Shown here: piece by piece, positions 1-10,349 of the stretch
Numbering within the stretch: position 1 is the first letter of the stretch
How the letters are laid out: each line of letters begins with the position of its first letter
Assembly (NCBI GenBank): GCA_012295275.1
Contig: CM022677.1
Coordinates: forward strand, 10,074,351-10,125,850
DNA: 51,500 nt
Source: Chrysomallon squamiferum
Lineage: Eukaryota > Mollusca > Gastropoda > Neomphalida > Peltospiridae
Reading direction: 5' to 3'
Position numbers and translations under genes: made by a program
The notes under the pieces: generated by a model
Told to the model about the DNA's origin: nothing
What the model saw: the letters and a program-made list of their open reading frames with translations, nothing else
Database searches by the model: none

Positions 1-418
1 CATGAAGCATTTAATAAAGATCAGTAACTCACTGTACATCTTACTAAAACTTAGAATATTTATTTGTCAAAATAAATTACTTCTCTGTTCTTATTATCAT
101 TACCTTTTAAATTAATTTATTTTATGTTTTTTCTAATCTTCTTTTTTAATTATTTACACTTTTTAAAATGTAAATATTTGTCATTTTATCTGAAACAATC
201 ATTAGTGATACTTAGAGGTTGTTTAATGTACAAATAGTGACAGCGAGTATGTGAAATACTGATTTGTCTTCACAGACATCATACAAACACACTCTATGCT
301 GTCACAATTAGAAAAAGGTATTTTATATATCAATATAATCATCCTATCAGTAATCATATTTCTATTCACTGTGCTTCTTTTCATTTATGCTTTCATTCAT
401 CCACTGTAAAAGTTATTG
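1..418. other. AT-rich non-coding DNA
   Basis: AT-rich sequence with no open frame of coding character, no splice-bounded segment and no RNA gene that I can recognise. Confidence 0.6.
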
Positions 419-420
419 TA

Positions 421-619
421 CAGGGTGGTCCAAAAGTAGTTGGGTTAGGGTTAGAGTTATGTTATTACAATGGTGTTCATTATAATATTTGTGATTATAT
501 TATTTAAAATTTTATAACTACAGTTATTTAAATATAATCTTTTGGAGTAAATATAATTGTATATGTAATCTCGAAATAAATGTTATCATTTACTGTCCAC
601 CTACCTTTGGACCACCCTG
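421..619. mobile_element. TA-flanked MITE (Tc1/mariner-like ends)
   Basis: The left end reads CAGGGTGGTCCAAAAGTAG and the right end is its near-perfect reverse complement (CTACCTTTGGACCACCCTG). Both ends are bordered by TA (419-420 and 620-621), the target-site duplication of the Tc1/mariner superfamily. The 199-bp element has no transposase frame, so it is a non-autonomous miniature inverted-repeat element. The superfamily call rests only on the TA target site and the short terminal repeats. Confidence 0.85.
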
Positions 620-621
620 TA

Positions 622-1089
622 TATTATGTGTATGTATATCTATATGTGTAAGTATGATCCCTCCCTATCTCCGACCAGGCTAATTGTTTATGCTTCATCC
701 AGTTTACAGCCACAATGTAACTTTGTTATCTTAAGTCTGAAACCAGTTATAACCTTTTATATAAATATAAATATCTCACACACACACACACACACACACA
801 CACATAAAGACACTGGATGAATGAAAGGATAAATGAATAGAGGAACATAATAAAATATTACATTAATGACTTTTATTCTCAGGTGATCTATGTAGACTAC
901 AAACTAATCAGTGTTTCATTGTAAACTGTATAGTTTTCACCTAATACTGCATATCTGTCTATAACAACTAAGTGAAAGGTTACCATTCTACCTCTAGTTA
1001 TCAATATAACATTACCTCAGTCCATCTTTAATATTCTTAATTTCAGTATTATTTCAATTTATACTGCACTTCTCCTAGTCAAAGAGTGC

Positions 1090-1090
<1 letters not shown>
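622..1090. other. Non-coding, short CA microsatellite
   Basis: Holds a short (CA)n run at about 777-803. The 64-codon frame over it ends in TH repeats and is an artefact of the microsatellite. Nothing else is recognised. Confidence 0.6.
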
Positions 1091-1093
<3 letters not shown>

Positions 1094-1152
<59 letters not shown>

Positions 1153-1424
1153 TAGCAATAATAATAGTAACAGTAACAATAGTAATAATAATAATAATAA
1201 TAGGCAATAATAATGATAATAATAATAGTAATAGTAGATAATGGTAGTAATAATAGCAATAATAATAGTAATAATAATAATAATAATGGTAGTAATAATA
1301 ATAATAATGATAATAATAATAACAATAATAATAATAATAATAGTAATAGTAATGATAATAATGGTAGTAGTAATAATAATAGTAATAATAATTGCAATAA
1401 TAACAGTAGTAATAATAATAATCA
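1094..1424. repeat. (AAT)n compound microsatellite
   Basis: About 330 bp of AAT triplets interrupted by AGT, GAT, AAC and GGT triplets. Long open frames in several phases (poly-Ile, poly-Leu, poly-Asn) follow from triplet periodicity and are not genes. Confidence 0.95.
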
Positions 1425-1848
1425 AAAAAGTATGTTGAATCCCTTTTATTTTATTTTTCTATCCATTAAAATGAAATCCAAACTACCAAATGAACAGGCA
1501 TACACACACACACAGACTTTTAATTTATGACCTTGTAATTTAATAACAAAATGAATGAACATTTGCTAGTATATGGAATGAAACATTCAGATAATGAGAA
1601 CTGTTGTTTTCTTCTTTAATATGTAAACAGTCCTTTGGTTACAGGAGAGATACAAGATATTTGCTATTATTCCAGGAACAGGCCATATGGAACTTTAATC
1701 CACAATGTAGAGAAAAAAACAAACATTTTCTAATTTGTATTACATACAGGATCAATGTAAAACATGTAGGTATGTTCCAGGAACACTATATTTCAACTTG
1801 TATATTATACTGTATCTGTCAATAGAGAAATAATATGTCACTGATGAC

Positions 1849-1849
<1 letters not shown>

Positions 1850-1907
<58 letters not shown>

Positions 1908-1908
1908 T
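1850..1908. repeat. (AAT)n microsatellite
   Basis: Perfect AAT array of about 20 units. Confidence 0.95.
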
Positions 1909-2024
1909 AAAAATACTTGCTTTTTGATGTTCAGGAAATTGCCCTGACCTGCAACTATTTTTCTGAATTCCAAATTTTCCAAATTAGTTCCAAAACAGAA
2001 AATTGAAGCAGATTTATAATGAAC

Positions 2025-2104
2025 AAAAAATAAATAAATAAATAAATAAATAAATAAAATAAAATAAAATAAAATAAAATAAAATAAAATAAAATAAAAT
2101 AAAA
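2025..2104. repeat. (AAAT)n to (AAAAT)n microsatellite
   Basis: Tetranucleotide AAAT units grade directly into pentanucleotide AAAAT units. The unit length changes by one base part-way through the array. Confidence 0.9.
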
Positions 2105-4050
2105 CTAATTAATTAAAAACAAAATTAAATCATAAAATAGAAATAAAAGAGAATAATTAAGATACGTTTCTTCAACTTTTCTGTGTGATTCGAATAATAA
2201 GGAATTAAAATGTACCTGAAAATAAATCCATGATAATGCTTTTTGCAGTATATATATATATATATATTAAGATAACAAAAAGTTAAAACTAGTAGGTGTT
2301 TAATATAATGGATACTGGTTTTTGAATTATTAGAATGATTTTGTCATGAAAACTATTTACAATTGTCAGAAGAACAGTTTTATGACTGGATAATTTAACA
2401 GAAGATCAACAACTGTTTTCTTTGTATTGTAAAAAAGTAACTTCAAAAATAATGAAAGAAATCTAATTTCAAAACTGACATTTGTTCGAAATTTAAATTC
2501 TAATGAAATGAAAATAAACGAAATTGTATTCCTGATAATTGTTATTTATTCGTTGCTTTTTTTTTGTTGATATTTTTCACTTTATTTTTATTATTATTTT
2601 TTTAATTTGAAAAGAGAAACAAATTCAAATAAAATACAACCAAAATAAATTTCTTCTTACATTAGTATTTCCTAATATTATTATTATAGATAGATAGATA
2701 TAGTTAGAATTTATATAAACAACACTTTATAATAATAATAATAATAATAATAAAACAACTTACTGAAGGTACATTTGAGCTAATTAGTGCAATTAATTAA
2801 CATTTGATAATTTCAGCAAAATGCTTAAAGATACTGTAGGGCATTAGAAATCATCATTTTGACATAAAATACATGTATACTGGTTTGAAACTGTTCTGTT
2901 TGCCAAATGACTGAAATGAATCACAGGTTTTTTCCACAGATTATGAAGGAAAAATACCAGCAAGTTTTATTCAGATAAAAAATTTGGTATTATTTTATTC
3001 TTTTTTTTTTATCTTTTTTTTTTTTTTTTTTTTGTCATTGGTATGTTATGAGTTATATAACTTAAAGGATAATAATATTTTACAAAATACTGTCACACAT
3101 CTGCTAAATATAATTATATTATAATTTAAATGAAAAGCAAAATTATAACTGATTACTCTGTTGATTAACTGATCAATAAAAATTGATCTAAATTACTGAA
3201 AAAAATTATACTCGACTCTTGTGACAAGATTCTACATCGTATTGTTTAATAATTTGTTTTGATTACCTGCCCTTGAAAACTATCCAAAAAGCAGACGACA
3301 AAACATTCTACAAGCTAAATTACAAATATGTACTCCAAACTATATAAAGAAAGAAACATTTCAAGAAAGTAATACGTGTACCATGAATATACAAAAAATC
3401 AACTCTTTGTGATTCGTAGAATCTACATTTATCTGCAAAATCCATACGTAAAAAATATCGCAAATAACAGTAGAAATCCAGCACACCCAAAAACAAAATT
3501 ATTATTATATGAGAGTAATCTCCCTTCTTCTGTTTATGGGGTCCTCGGTGTACGTCATTGCACACCTCAGAAAATCGCTGAAAACGAAACAACGTATAAA
3601 GCTGTATAAAGAGTAATAAATGTGAATGTGTAGGTACGTTCCAGGTATACTAATTATCGAATCTATTAATAGGTGACAAATAACTAAAATATAAACAATA
3701 AAAATAAATACAGTGGACGCTGTCAAAATCGGATGATTCATTGAGACCAGCGTGATATGCCGTTTTAGACAGTGCCGATTTATAAACATTAAAATAACAT
3801 AAAACTGAAATATTTGTTTCATTATTACAATTGTCTCTGATGACTGCGTGTTCTTCATATTTCTCTCCAAACTCCTGTCATGGCCTCCAAGTTTAACATT
3901 AATGGCAAAAGCTGCTTTCCATAACAGCAGCAAAAGATTTTTTTTTTTTTTGTTCTCTCATTTTAAGATATTAAGTGTACAAAAGTTCGTTTGTATCGTC
4001 AGTCCATTCAGATTTTATAATTCGTTTTCTCTCTGTTTGTTACAGTTGTA
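2105..4050. other. AT-rich non-coding DNA
   Basis: AT-rich sequence with short A/T runs, a short AT array (about 2250-2266) and small AAT arrays (about 2731-2752). Frames of 90-142 codons at 3320-3933 are made of AT-rich codons with no recognisable domain. A GTTCCAGG-containing stretch near 1770 recurs near 3635, probably as remnants of one old repeat. No gene is supported. Confidence 0.5.
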
Positions 4051-4060
4051 TGTAACAGTC

Positions 4061-4104
4061 ACTACTACTACTACTACTACTACTACTAATAATAATAATA
4101 ATAA
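4061..4104. repeat. (ACT)n(AAT)n microsatellite
   Basis: A run of ACT triplets passes straight into AAT triplets. Confidence 0.9.
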
Positions 4105-4371
4105 ATTCATGTATTCATGACGTAACCAAACCGGCCATCTGAAATGTTCAAGGATAATTTATGCAATGTACAGCGAGTACTGACATTTATGCTAATTCTG
4201 TAAAATAAAACATGAAATAGGAAAACACCGAATCGCATGTTACATCAACGTGGTGAATTTTATACATTTTCATTATACAATTTAATTAAGTAAAACTATA
4301 CAAAATATTACTTAGGACAGTCGATTTTATACCAAGGTTCTTTTAATTTTATTTTACCTCAGTGAATTAAT

Positions 4372-4391
4372 TGTGTGTGTGTATGTGTGTG

Positions 4392-4461
<70 letters not shown>
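4372..4461. repeat. (GT)n-(GA)n microsatellite
   Basis: A short GT-rich stretch is followed by a perfect GA array of about 65 bp. Confidence 0.95.
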
Positions 4462-4464
<3 letters not shown>

Positions 4465-4975
4465 AATTATACTGACTATTGATAATACAAATTTGCTGTT
4501 TATATCAAAACAGACTTGTCGACGTTTGGCTAAAATAAGTAGACATTGGTAAATTTAATAATTTGATCTAACCCTCTTTGTTCAAATAATGATGAGATCT
4601 TTCAGTAAAACAAAAAAATTGAATTACTTCAGATTAAACAATGATTCTAACTCAAGCGACAAGAGGATGTAATCATTATATTTTGAACGAGAGTAATCAT
4701 TTACACAAACAAGCGTTTTTGACAAATATATCGGAATTAAGCAAGAAAGAAGGAATAAAAAAAAAAAAAAAAATAAAAGAAATCAATTACAAGCTATAAG
4801 AAATACTTTAAATAGATTTGTATTTATTAATTTTTTTTACATAAATACGTATGGAAAATATTTACAAACAACAAATTAATCAATAAGCAAGAAATCTCTT
4901 TCTAGGATCAGCGCACTTTAAAAGTTACATCGTGTTTCATTTATTCTCCTGGATTTGTGGAACATGGTCGCTTAA

Positions 4976-6421
4976 CTAATTGCCCTCTTTTTTTAGAATC
5001 CAGTAAGTTGCTACCCATTTAGAGCCAGTAAGAACGGGACAAGCTCCATGAATTGTCATTTTGTTAGGTGAACCATTTCGATATAAATTATACCAAAATA
5101 TAGCTGCACCTGCTTTAGGTTGTATTCTCACACCAAGATAAGGAAACACTGTTGCACCTCCTTCTATATCACTCAAATAGTTTAACCACGTGGCAATTTT
5201 GTTTTCACCGTAAGAATCTGCTTTGTGGAAATAGTCAGTATGAGCCGTGAACTGTCCGCCTATTCCGTAGTTTGCCGCCTGAAGTGGTTCTGAATCTTTC
5301 ATTGGAAGACCTGTGATAGCTTCAATTCTTCTCTGAATTCTCATGTCTGCTTCTGTGAAACCTTTTGCTAATTTACTTTTGCTAATTCTTTTCTCAGATT
5401 TGACATTTTTTCCACAGTGATTGATTTCAGATGTTTTTAAAAGTGGCATAGAAACTGTTTTAACGTCTTCAATTTCAGCATCACTGATAAAATCATGATA
5501 GAGAACAATTTTCGGTGAGAAATACAGAATCTCTTCTTAAGAAATAGCAGCGGACTTTTTTTTGTAATGGTAGCGACATTTCAGACGATGTCGCTGTCGT
5601 ACTTTAATAAAGTCTTCACCACGACAGAGAGCATCGAAAGTTGTTTTTTCTTTAACTCTGGCAATTTTCTCTTTTCTTTCCTACGTTTTGTTATACTTGA
5701 ATACTTTTTCCTTCTGTTCGGAGCACGTTCTAGTTCAGGAGCTAACATTAACTGTTCATTTGTCAAATTTAAAACGTGTTCTATGTGTCCCGCTAATTCT
5801 CTACCGTGTATTTTATAGTCATGAAATTCCATCCGAGATACGTTCTGAATTGTTTCCGTTCTTTGTTTCTCGAAACTTGTTTCCATCCAGATATGCACAT
5901 ATTTGTATTTTTTTCATTTTGTAAGCAAGGCGACCTAACTGATAACAGTCTTCTGCTGATAATCTCTGTATATATTGTTCATATATAAAACCGTCTGCTA
6001 ATCTCGTCGCATTTAATTTGTACGTGTCTGGAAGTCGAAACACAGCTGCAGAGGCCCCTTCTAAATCTTCGTAACTCGGAAGATGTTCACGAATTTCTTG
6101 TAGTTCAGTCAGCTCTGTCTGGGACGTAATACTTTCGTGAAGAATAGGCTGTACATCTCGTCCCCAGTCCAACGTGAAACGATTAATATATAAAAATGCA
6201 CCAATCGGGTTGCCTATGTAACGATTTGGATCTTTTAGTGCGATCGAACAGTGCTGTTCCATTTGATCTGAAATTGTTTTCAACTTTTCCAATTTAGTTC
6301 CTTCTTCATAAACATGACTGAAATTTGTTAATGCTGTTGCCAAGTCTCTTCCTGCTAGTACAGAGTTGTAGAGATGTGATACGGACGTAAACAATTCTGA
6401 ATTCACAGCTGATAAAAGCAA
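4976..6421 (-). pseudogene. Prolyl 4-hydroxylase alpha subunit, intronless and broken
   Basis: Collagen prolyl 4-hydroxylase alpha subunits hydroxylate prolines in collagen repeats in the ER, using Fe(II), 2-oxoglutarate and ascorbate. Reading from 6421 down, about 200 codons match the N-terminal and peptide-binding region (for example DPNRYIGNPIGAF and LPSYEDLEGASAAVF). Frame then changes at an A7 run (plus 5908-5914), resumes to about 5600 (GRELAGHIEHVLNL), and is lost again through small indels near 5590 and 5558 and a deletion near 5537 that leaves a TAA. The last 157 codons (5449-4976) are intact and carry the HTDYF iron ligands and the distal IHGACPVLTGSKW His and Lys. No introns interrupt about 480 codons, so this is a retrocopy or an intronless family member that has decayed. 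No ATG start in frame and no clear poly-A tail were found. A functional gene with several assembly errors is less likely. Confidence 0.85.
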
Positions 6422-7130
6422 AACTGTACTGTTGATACATACTTGAAGGTATCTACTAGTGATATGAATACCTAAATATCTGGTTGAAAAATAAAGTTAT
6501 GATGATATAATTCTAAATATATATCAGTTTAAAATACGCAGGTTATTAAACTGGTGGGGGAGGGATGAAACGACACGTTTTTTTTATTTTATCTATCATT
6601 TCTATTTTTTATTTTATTTATTTTATTATTTTTACTTTTTCTTATTTGTCCTACATTTGTTTTTGTCTTTGAGTTTATGTGTGTGTGTGAGAGAGAGACA
6701 GATTTCTAGTTATCTGGATATTTTATTAATAATTTGATTATGTCAGAATAAAGTAACATACAGAAAAAGAAAGAAAACAGATAAAAATGTACATTACAGC
6801 TTTCATTTAGTAGACACCTCTCAAGTTTTGAAGATTTAGAAGGGTTGTCTGCAGCTCTGTTTCTTCTTCCAAATAAATACAAATTAGATGTCAGTTTTAA
6901 TTGACACTAGTTATTAATCTTATATGCAAACTCGCCATTTTAAAACATTTTACTTCATTTCTATTTTTATTATTTTATTACAATTTTTTACTTTTATTTT
7001 ACTTATCTTTTTTTTTTTTTTTGCATGAATGTCAATAGATACAAAATGTTTTTTACAAAATCATTACACTTTATTTCATTTCTATCTTTATTTTTTATTT
7101 TTCATTCTTTCTCTCCTTAGAGGACTATTT
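6422..7130. other. AT-rich spacer between inverted P4H copies
   Basis: T-rich sequence with long T runs and a short GT/GA tract (about 6679-6700). No gene is recognised. It forms most of the loop between the two inverted prolyl-hydroxylase copies. Confidence 0.6.
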
Positions 7131-7133
7131 TAT

Positions 7134-7160
7134 GTGAAATATGAAGAATCTCCTCTTAAG
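7134..7160. other. Short reverse-oriented P4H-like scrap
   Basis: The stretch containing AGAATCTCCTCTTAAG resembles plus-strand 5526-5541 (AGAATCTCTTCTTAAG), which is the antisense of the prolyl-hydroxylase coding sequence around its deletion. It lies just before the sense-oriented fragment, so the junction appears to have been rearranged more than once. The match is short. Confidence 0.35.
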
Positions 7161-7177
7161 TAAATAAATACTGTACA

Positions 7178-7489
7178 ATGCCAGAGTTAAAGAAAAAACA
7201 ACTTTCGACGCTCTCTGTCGTGGTGAAAATTTTATTAAATCAGAGAAATCGTCTGAAATGTCGCTACCATTACAACAACAAAAGCCCGCTTCTAATTCTT
7301 AAGCCTGCCAAAGAAGAGATTCTGCATTTCTCACCGAAAATTGTTCTCTATCATGATTTTATCAGTGATGCTGAAATTGAAGACATTAAAACAGTTTCTA
7401 TGCCACTTTTAAAAACATCTGAAGTCAATCACTGTGGAAAAAATGTCAAATCTGAGAAAAGAATTAGCAAAAGTAAATTTCTAAAATGA
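7178..7489 (+). pseudogene. Prolyl 4-hydroxylase alpha fragment, inverted copy
   Basis: About 100 codons match the middle of a prolyl 4-hydroxylase alpha subunit, from the linker (ELKKKQLSTLSVVV) through the start of the catalytic domain (PKIVLYHDFISDAEIEDIK) to KRISKSK, where homology stops and a stop codon follows. It matches minus-strand 5663 to about 5371. It retains the bases that are deleted in the larger copy, so it cannot derive from that copy in its present state. It lacks the iron- and 2-oxoglutarate-binding residues and cannot be active. The preceding 20 bp (7158-7177) and the following DNA belong to the 43-bp minisatellite. Confidence 0.85.
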
Positions 7490-7928
7490 TGTTAGCAACA
7501 TTATGTAAATAAGTACTGTACTGTAATGTGATATTAGTAGTATTAAGTAAATAAATACTGTACAGAAAAAATGAGATTAGCAGTATTAAGTAAATAAATA
7601 TTGTAACCTGATATTAGCAGCAATAAGTAAATAAATACCGTACAGTAACGTGATATTACCAGACATTAAGTAAATAAATACCGAACAGTAACGTGATATT
7701 ACCAGACATTAAGTAAATAAATACTGTACAGTAACGTGATATTACCAGACATTAAGTAAATAAATACCGTACAGTAACGTGATATTACCAGACATTAAGT
7801 AAATAAATACCGTACAGTAACGTGATATTAGCAGACATTAAGTAAATAAATACTGTACAGTAACGTGATATTAGCAGACATTAAGTAAATAAATACTGTA
7901 CAGTAACGTGATATTACCAGACATTAAG
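7490..7928. repeat. 43-bp minisatellite
   Basis: About ten tandem units built on AAGTAAATAAATACTGTACA followed by GTAACGTGATATTACCAGAC. The right-hand units are nearly identical and exactly 43 bp. The left-hand units are diverged and partly shortened. One half-unit also lies at 7158-7177, on the other side of the prolyl-hydroxylase fragment. Confidence 0.93.
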
Positions 7929-8042
7929 AAGCCTCCGATTCAACTCTCTTATAATAATGTTAAAGCTGTTATAATGACTACATGGCTCCCTCTGTCGATG
8001 TTTATCACATAAACGAAAAATTGTCTCATTTGACCGAGAATC

Positions 8043-8043
<1 letters not shown>

Positions 8044-8093
<50 letters not shown>

Positions 8094-8140
8094 GTTGTTG
8101 TTGTTGTTTTCGTTGTCGTCGTTGCTGTTGTTGTTGTCAT
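8044..8140. repeat. (ATT)n-(GTT)n microsatellite
   Basis: An ATT array of about 50 bp passes into GTT/CGT triplets. Poly-Tyr, poly-Ile and poly-Cys frames here are artefacts. Confidence 0.93.
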
Positions 8141-8478
8141 AGGGAAAAATTTAGTTTAAACAATAAACATAATAAAATGCTCATAAAACTATGAAACAAC
8201 AACAACAAAAAACAACAAAAGCTTGGGTAAGTAAACGTTGACTGAAACAGACAATGTATACTCCGATCTACTAACACAGTAAGCAATTTAATAAACAAGA
8301 CAGAAACTTTACAAACTATTACAAATAAACAGTGGCAGTCAAACGTAAATAAAGAGAAAAGTCCACTGAGGTGTTTACGTAACCGATTTAGAAGAGTTTT
8401 AATAAAAAGCTGAGTAACAGAGATGGTGAGACATTCCATAGTGAAAAAATAATCCAATACTGGCGTCATTCTCTAGGT

Positions 8479-8560
8479 CAGTGGTTCTCAAACTTTTTGA
8501 AGTCGGGGCACACTTGAAGCCTTACAAAACATTGCGGGCACTCTACACACAAAATGCTTA
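8479..8560 (+). mobile_element. hAT-like terminus (one end)
   Basis: CAGTGGTTCTCAAACTTTTT followed by GGGGCACACTT is the characteristic terminus of hAT-family elements. The preceding 8 bp (CTCTAGGT, 8471-8478) would be the target duplication. I did not find the opposite end (a GAGAACCACTG copy) in the window, so the extent is unknown and the element may be truncated. Confidence 0.5.
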
Positions 8561-9420
8561 GAAATATAATGCAAAATGTAAAACAATACAGAAATAACTG
8601 AAAGAAGGATAACGCGGCTGAATCGGTTGCGGAGCATGCTGCCGAGGTTGTCTGTCCTCGTTGTCTACATCTATGTCAGATTCTTCATCATTTCGCGTAT
8701 AAACGGTTCTGGAATCTGTACCGTTTGTTTCTGTGAGAGATGTTCACTGATTTATCTAAAGTTACCGCCCTTGTGTGAGAGATATTCACTGATATATTTA
8801 GAGTTACCGCCCTTGTGTGAGATATACCTTTAGTCATCATCTATTTTGTTGCCGATGAGAAGTATGAGCCTGACGTGTCTTGGTAATTTATTCAAAATAA
8901 CTTCTACGAAATACAAAACAATGGACTGTTAAAATGTCAAAAAACTGTACAAAGGCTATATTTTTAATGGTGTGTATTGTGCAGTGATGGAAAACTTTTA
9001 TCAATCGTTTGCTTCTAACAAATGTAACACTATAAGAGGCTAAAATTCCATAAAGTATAAAAGTTTTAGATGGGTTGTGACTGTGACACTGACAGGAATA
9101 TGTGACACAAGAAAATATTGACTATTTATAAAACTTGCACACCCTATCACTCACACTGTCGCTGGTAAACTACTGCGCAGCCTTGAGCAGCCAAGCTTGC
9201 TCATCAGCCAAAACTCGTTTCGTTTACAACGTGTATAAAATATTCTTCCGTGCAACTGGCTATTTCTTACTGGATATCTTTCCGCTCTTAACATAATCAG
9301 TTTTTTATCATCAAAATATCTGCCTTGATCCTAGAATTTCGCGGGGAGCAGCTAAGCATGTTTATGAGAACAATAGCTCTCGGCCAACCAGTCCCTGGCT
9401 ACCTAGCTCATTTTTGAATT
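8561..9420. other. Less AT-rich segment, possible transposon interior
   Basis: Higher in CG dinucleotides than its surroundings. It contains two close direct repeats around GTTACCGCCCTTGTGTGAGA (8760-8822). No protein domain is recognised in the 68-codon plus frame. It may be the interior of the hAT-like element that begins at 8479. Confidence 0.35.
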
Positions 9421-9636
9421 ATTTCGTTTAGTTTTCTTTATATATATATATTTATAAATTTCTTAAAAATGAATCAGTTCAGACGAAGAATATCGCGAAT
9501 TTTTCAATATTATTATTGTTGCTGTCGTTGTTATTGTTATTTCTTTTATTGTTATTTCTTTTCCTTGCTCGCATAAATAAATGAATAAAAAGAAGAAAAG
9601 AATTAATAAATTATATTATTTGCTTTCTAAAATTTA

Positions 9637-9684
<48 letters not shown>

Positions 9685-10280
9685 ATAATATAGGAATGAC
9701 AACATTTCTGCTAGTATAATATGTGCATCAGATATACTTTAATGATGGCTGCTGCATTATGGACTAAAGACCTAATTACTGAATGTATGGTCCAGGAATG
9801 CAGGAACACTGTGTGGATGGATGGGTGTTTGTCAGCATGTGTGGAGAGACTGGTGGATGGAGGAGTAGAGAGATTTCTGATAAATTAACTGTGAAAGAAT
9901 AGATTGATATATGAAAATATTGGCCAGACAGAAATCTGATTGATGTAGGATGAACTCATAGATATCTGGATACATATTTAAGTATGTAACAGAGACAGAG
10001 AGAGAGACAGTTACAGACAGTTATGGGCTATTATGACTCTATAGAAACAAGTCAGTATTCCCGTCTCCCTCTCACTATTTTAATTTTTGCTCGTTAATAT
10101 CAGTAATCACTCTTTAAAACAAAATAACAAATCTTTAACTGTCCGAATCTGTTATTCTGTTCATTAATCTTTCTCTCGCTGTCTGCGTGTTTGTCTGCCT
10201 GTTTACTCTGTCTTTCTGTATGTTAGTCTAACCAGTCGGCCTTATTATAACCATCTACAATCCATGTGACCATGCTTTTT
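9421..10280. other. Non-coding with (ATT)n array
   Basis: Contains an ATT microsatellite (about 9640-9682) and short AT and GA tracts. No gene is recognised. Confidence 0.6.
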
Positions 10281-10349
10281 ACTATCTATCTGTCCACCTG
10301 TCTGTCTATCTATCAACCTGTCTCTTTATCCTTCATCATCAATTCATCT

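Noticed and set aside
1075-1530. Open frames of poly-Ile, poly-Leu and poly-Asn on both strands
   Set aside because: They exist only because an AAT triplet array has no stops in several phases. No non-repeat coding content is present.
7490-7928. CRISPR-like array of direct repeats
   Set aside because: Units are contiguous with no unique spacers, and the genome is eukaryotic. It is a minisatellite.
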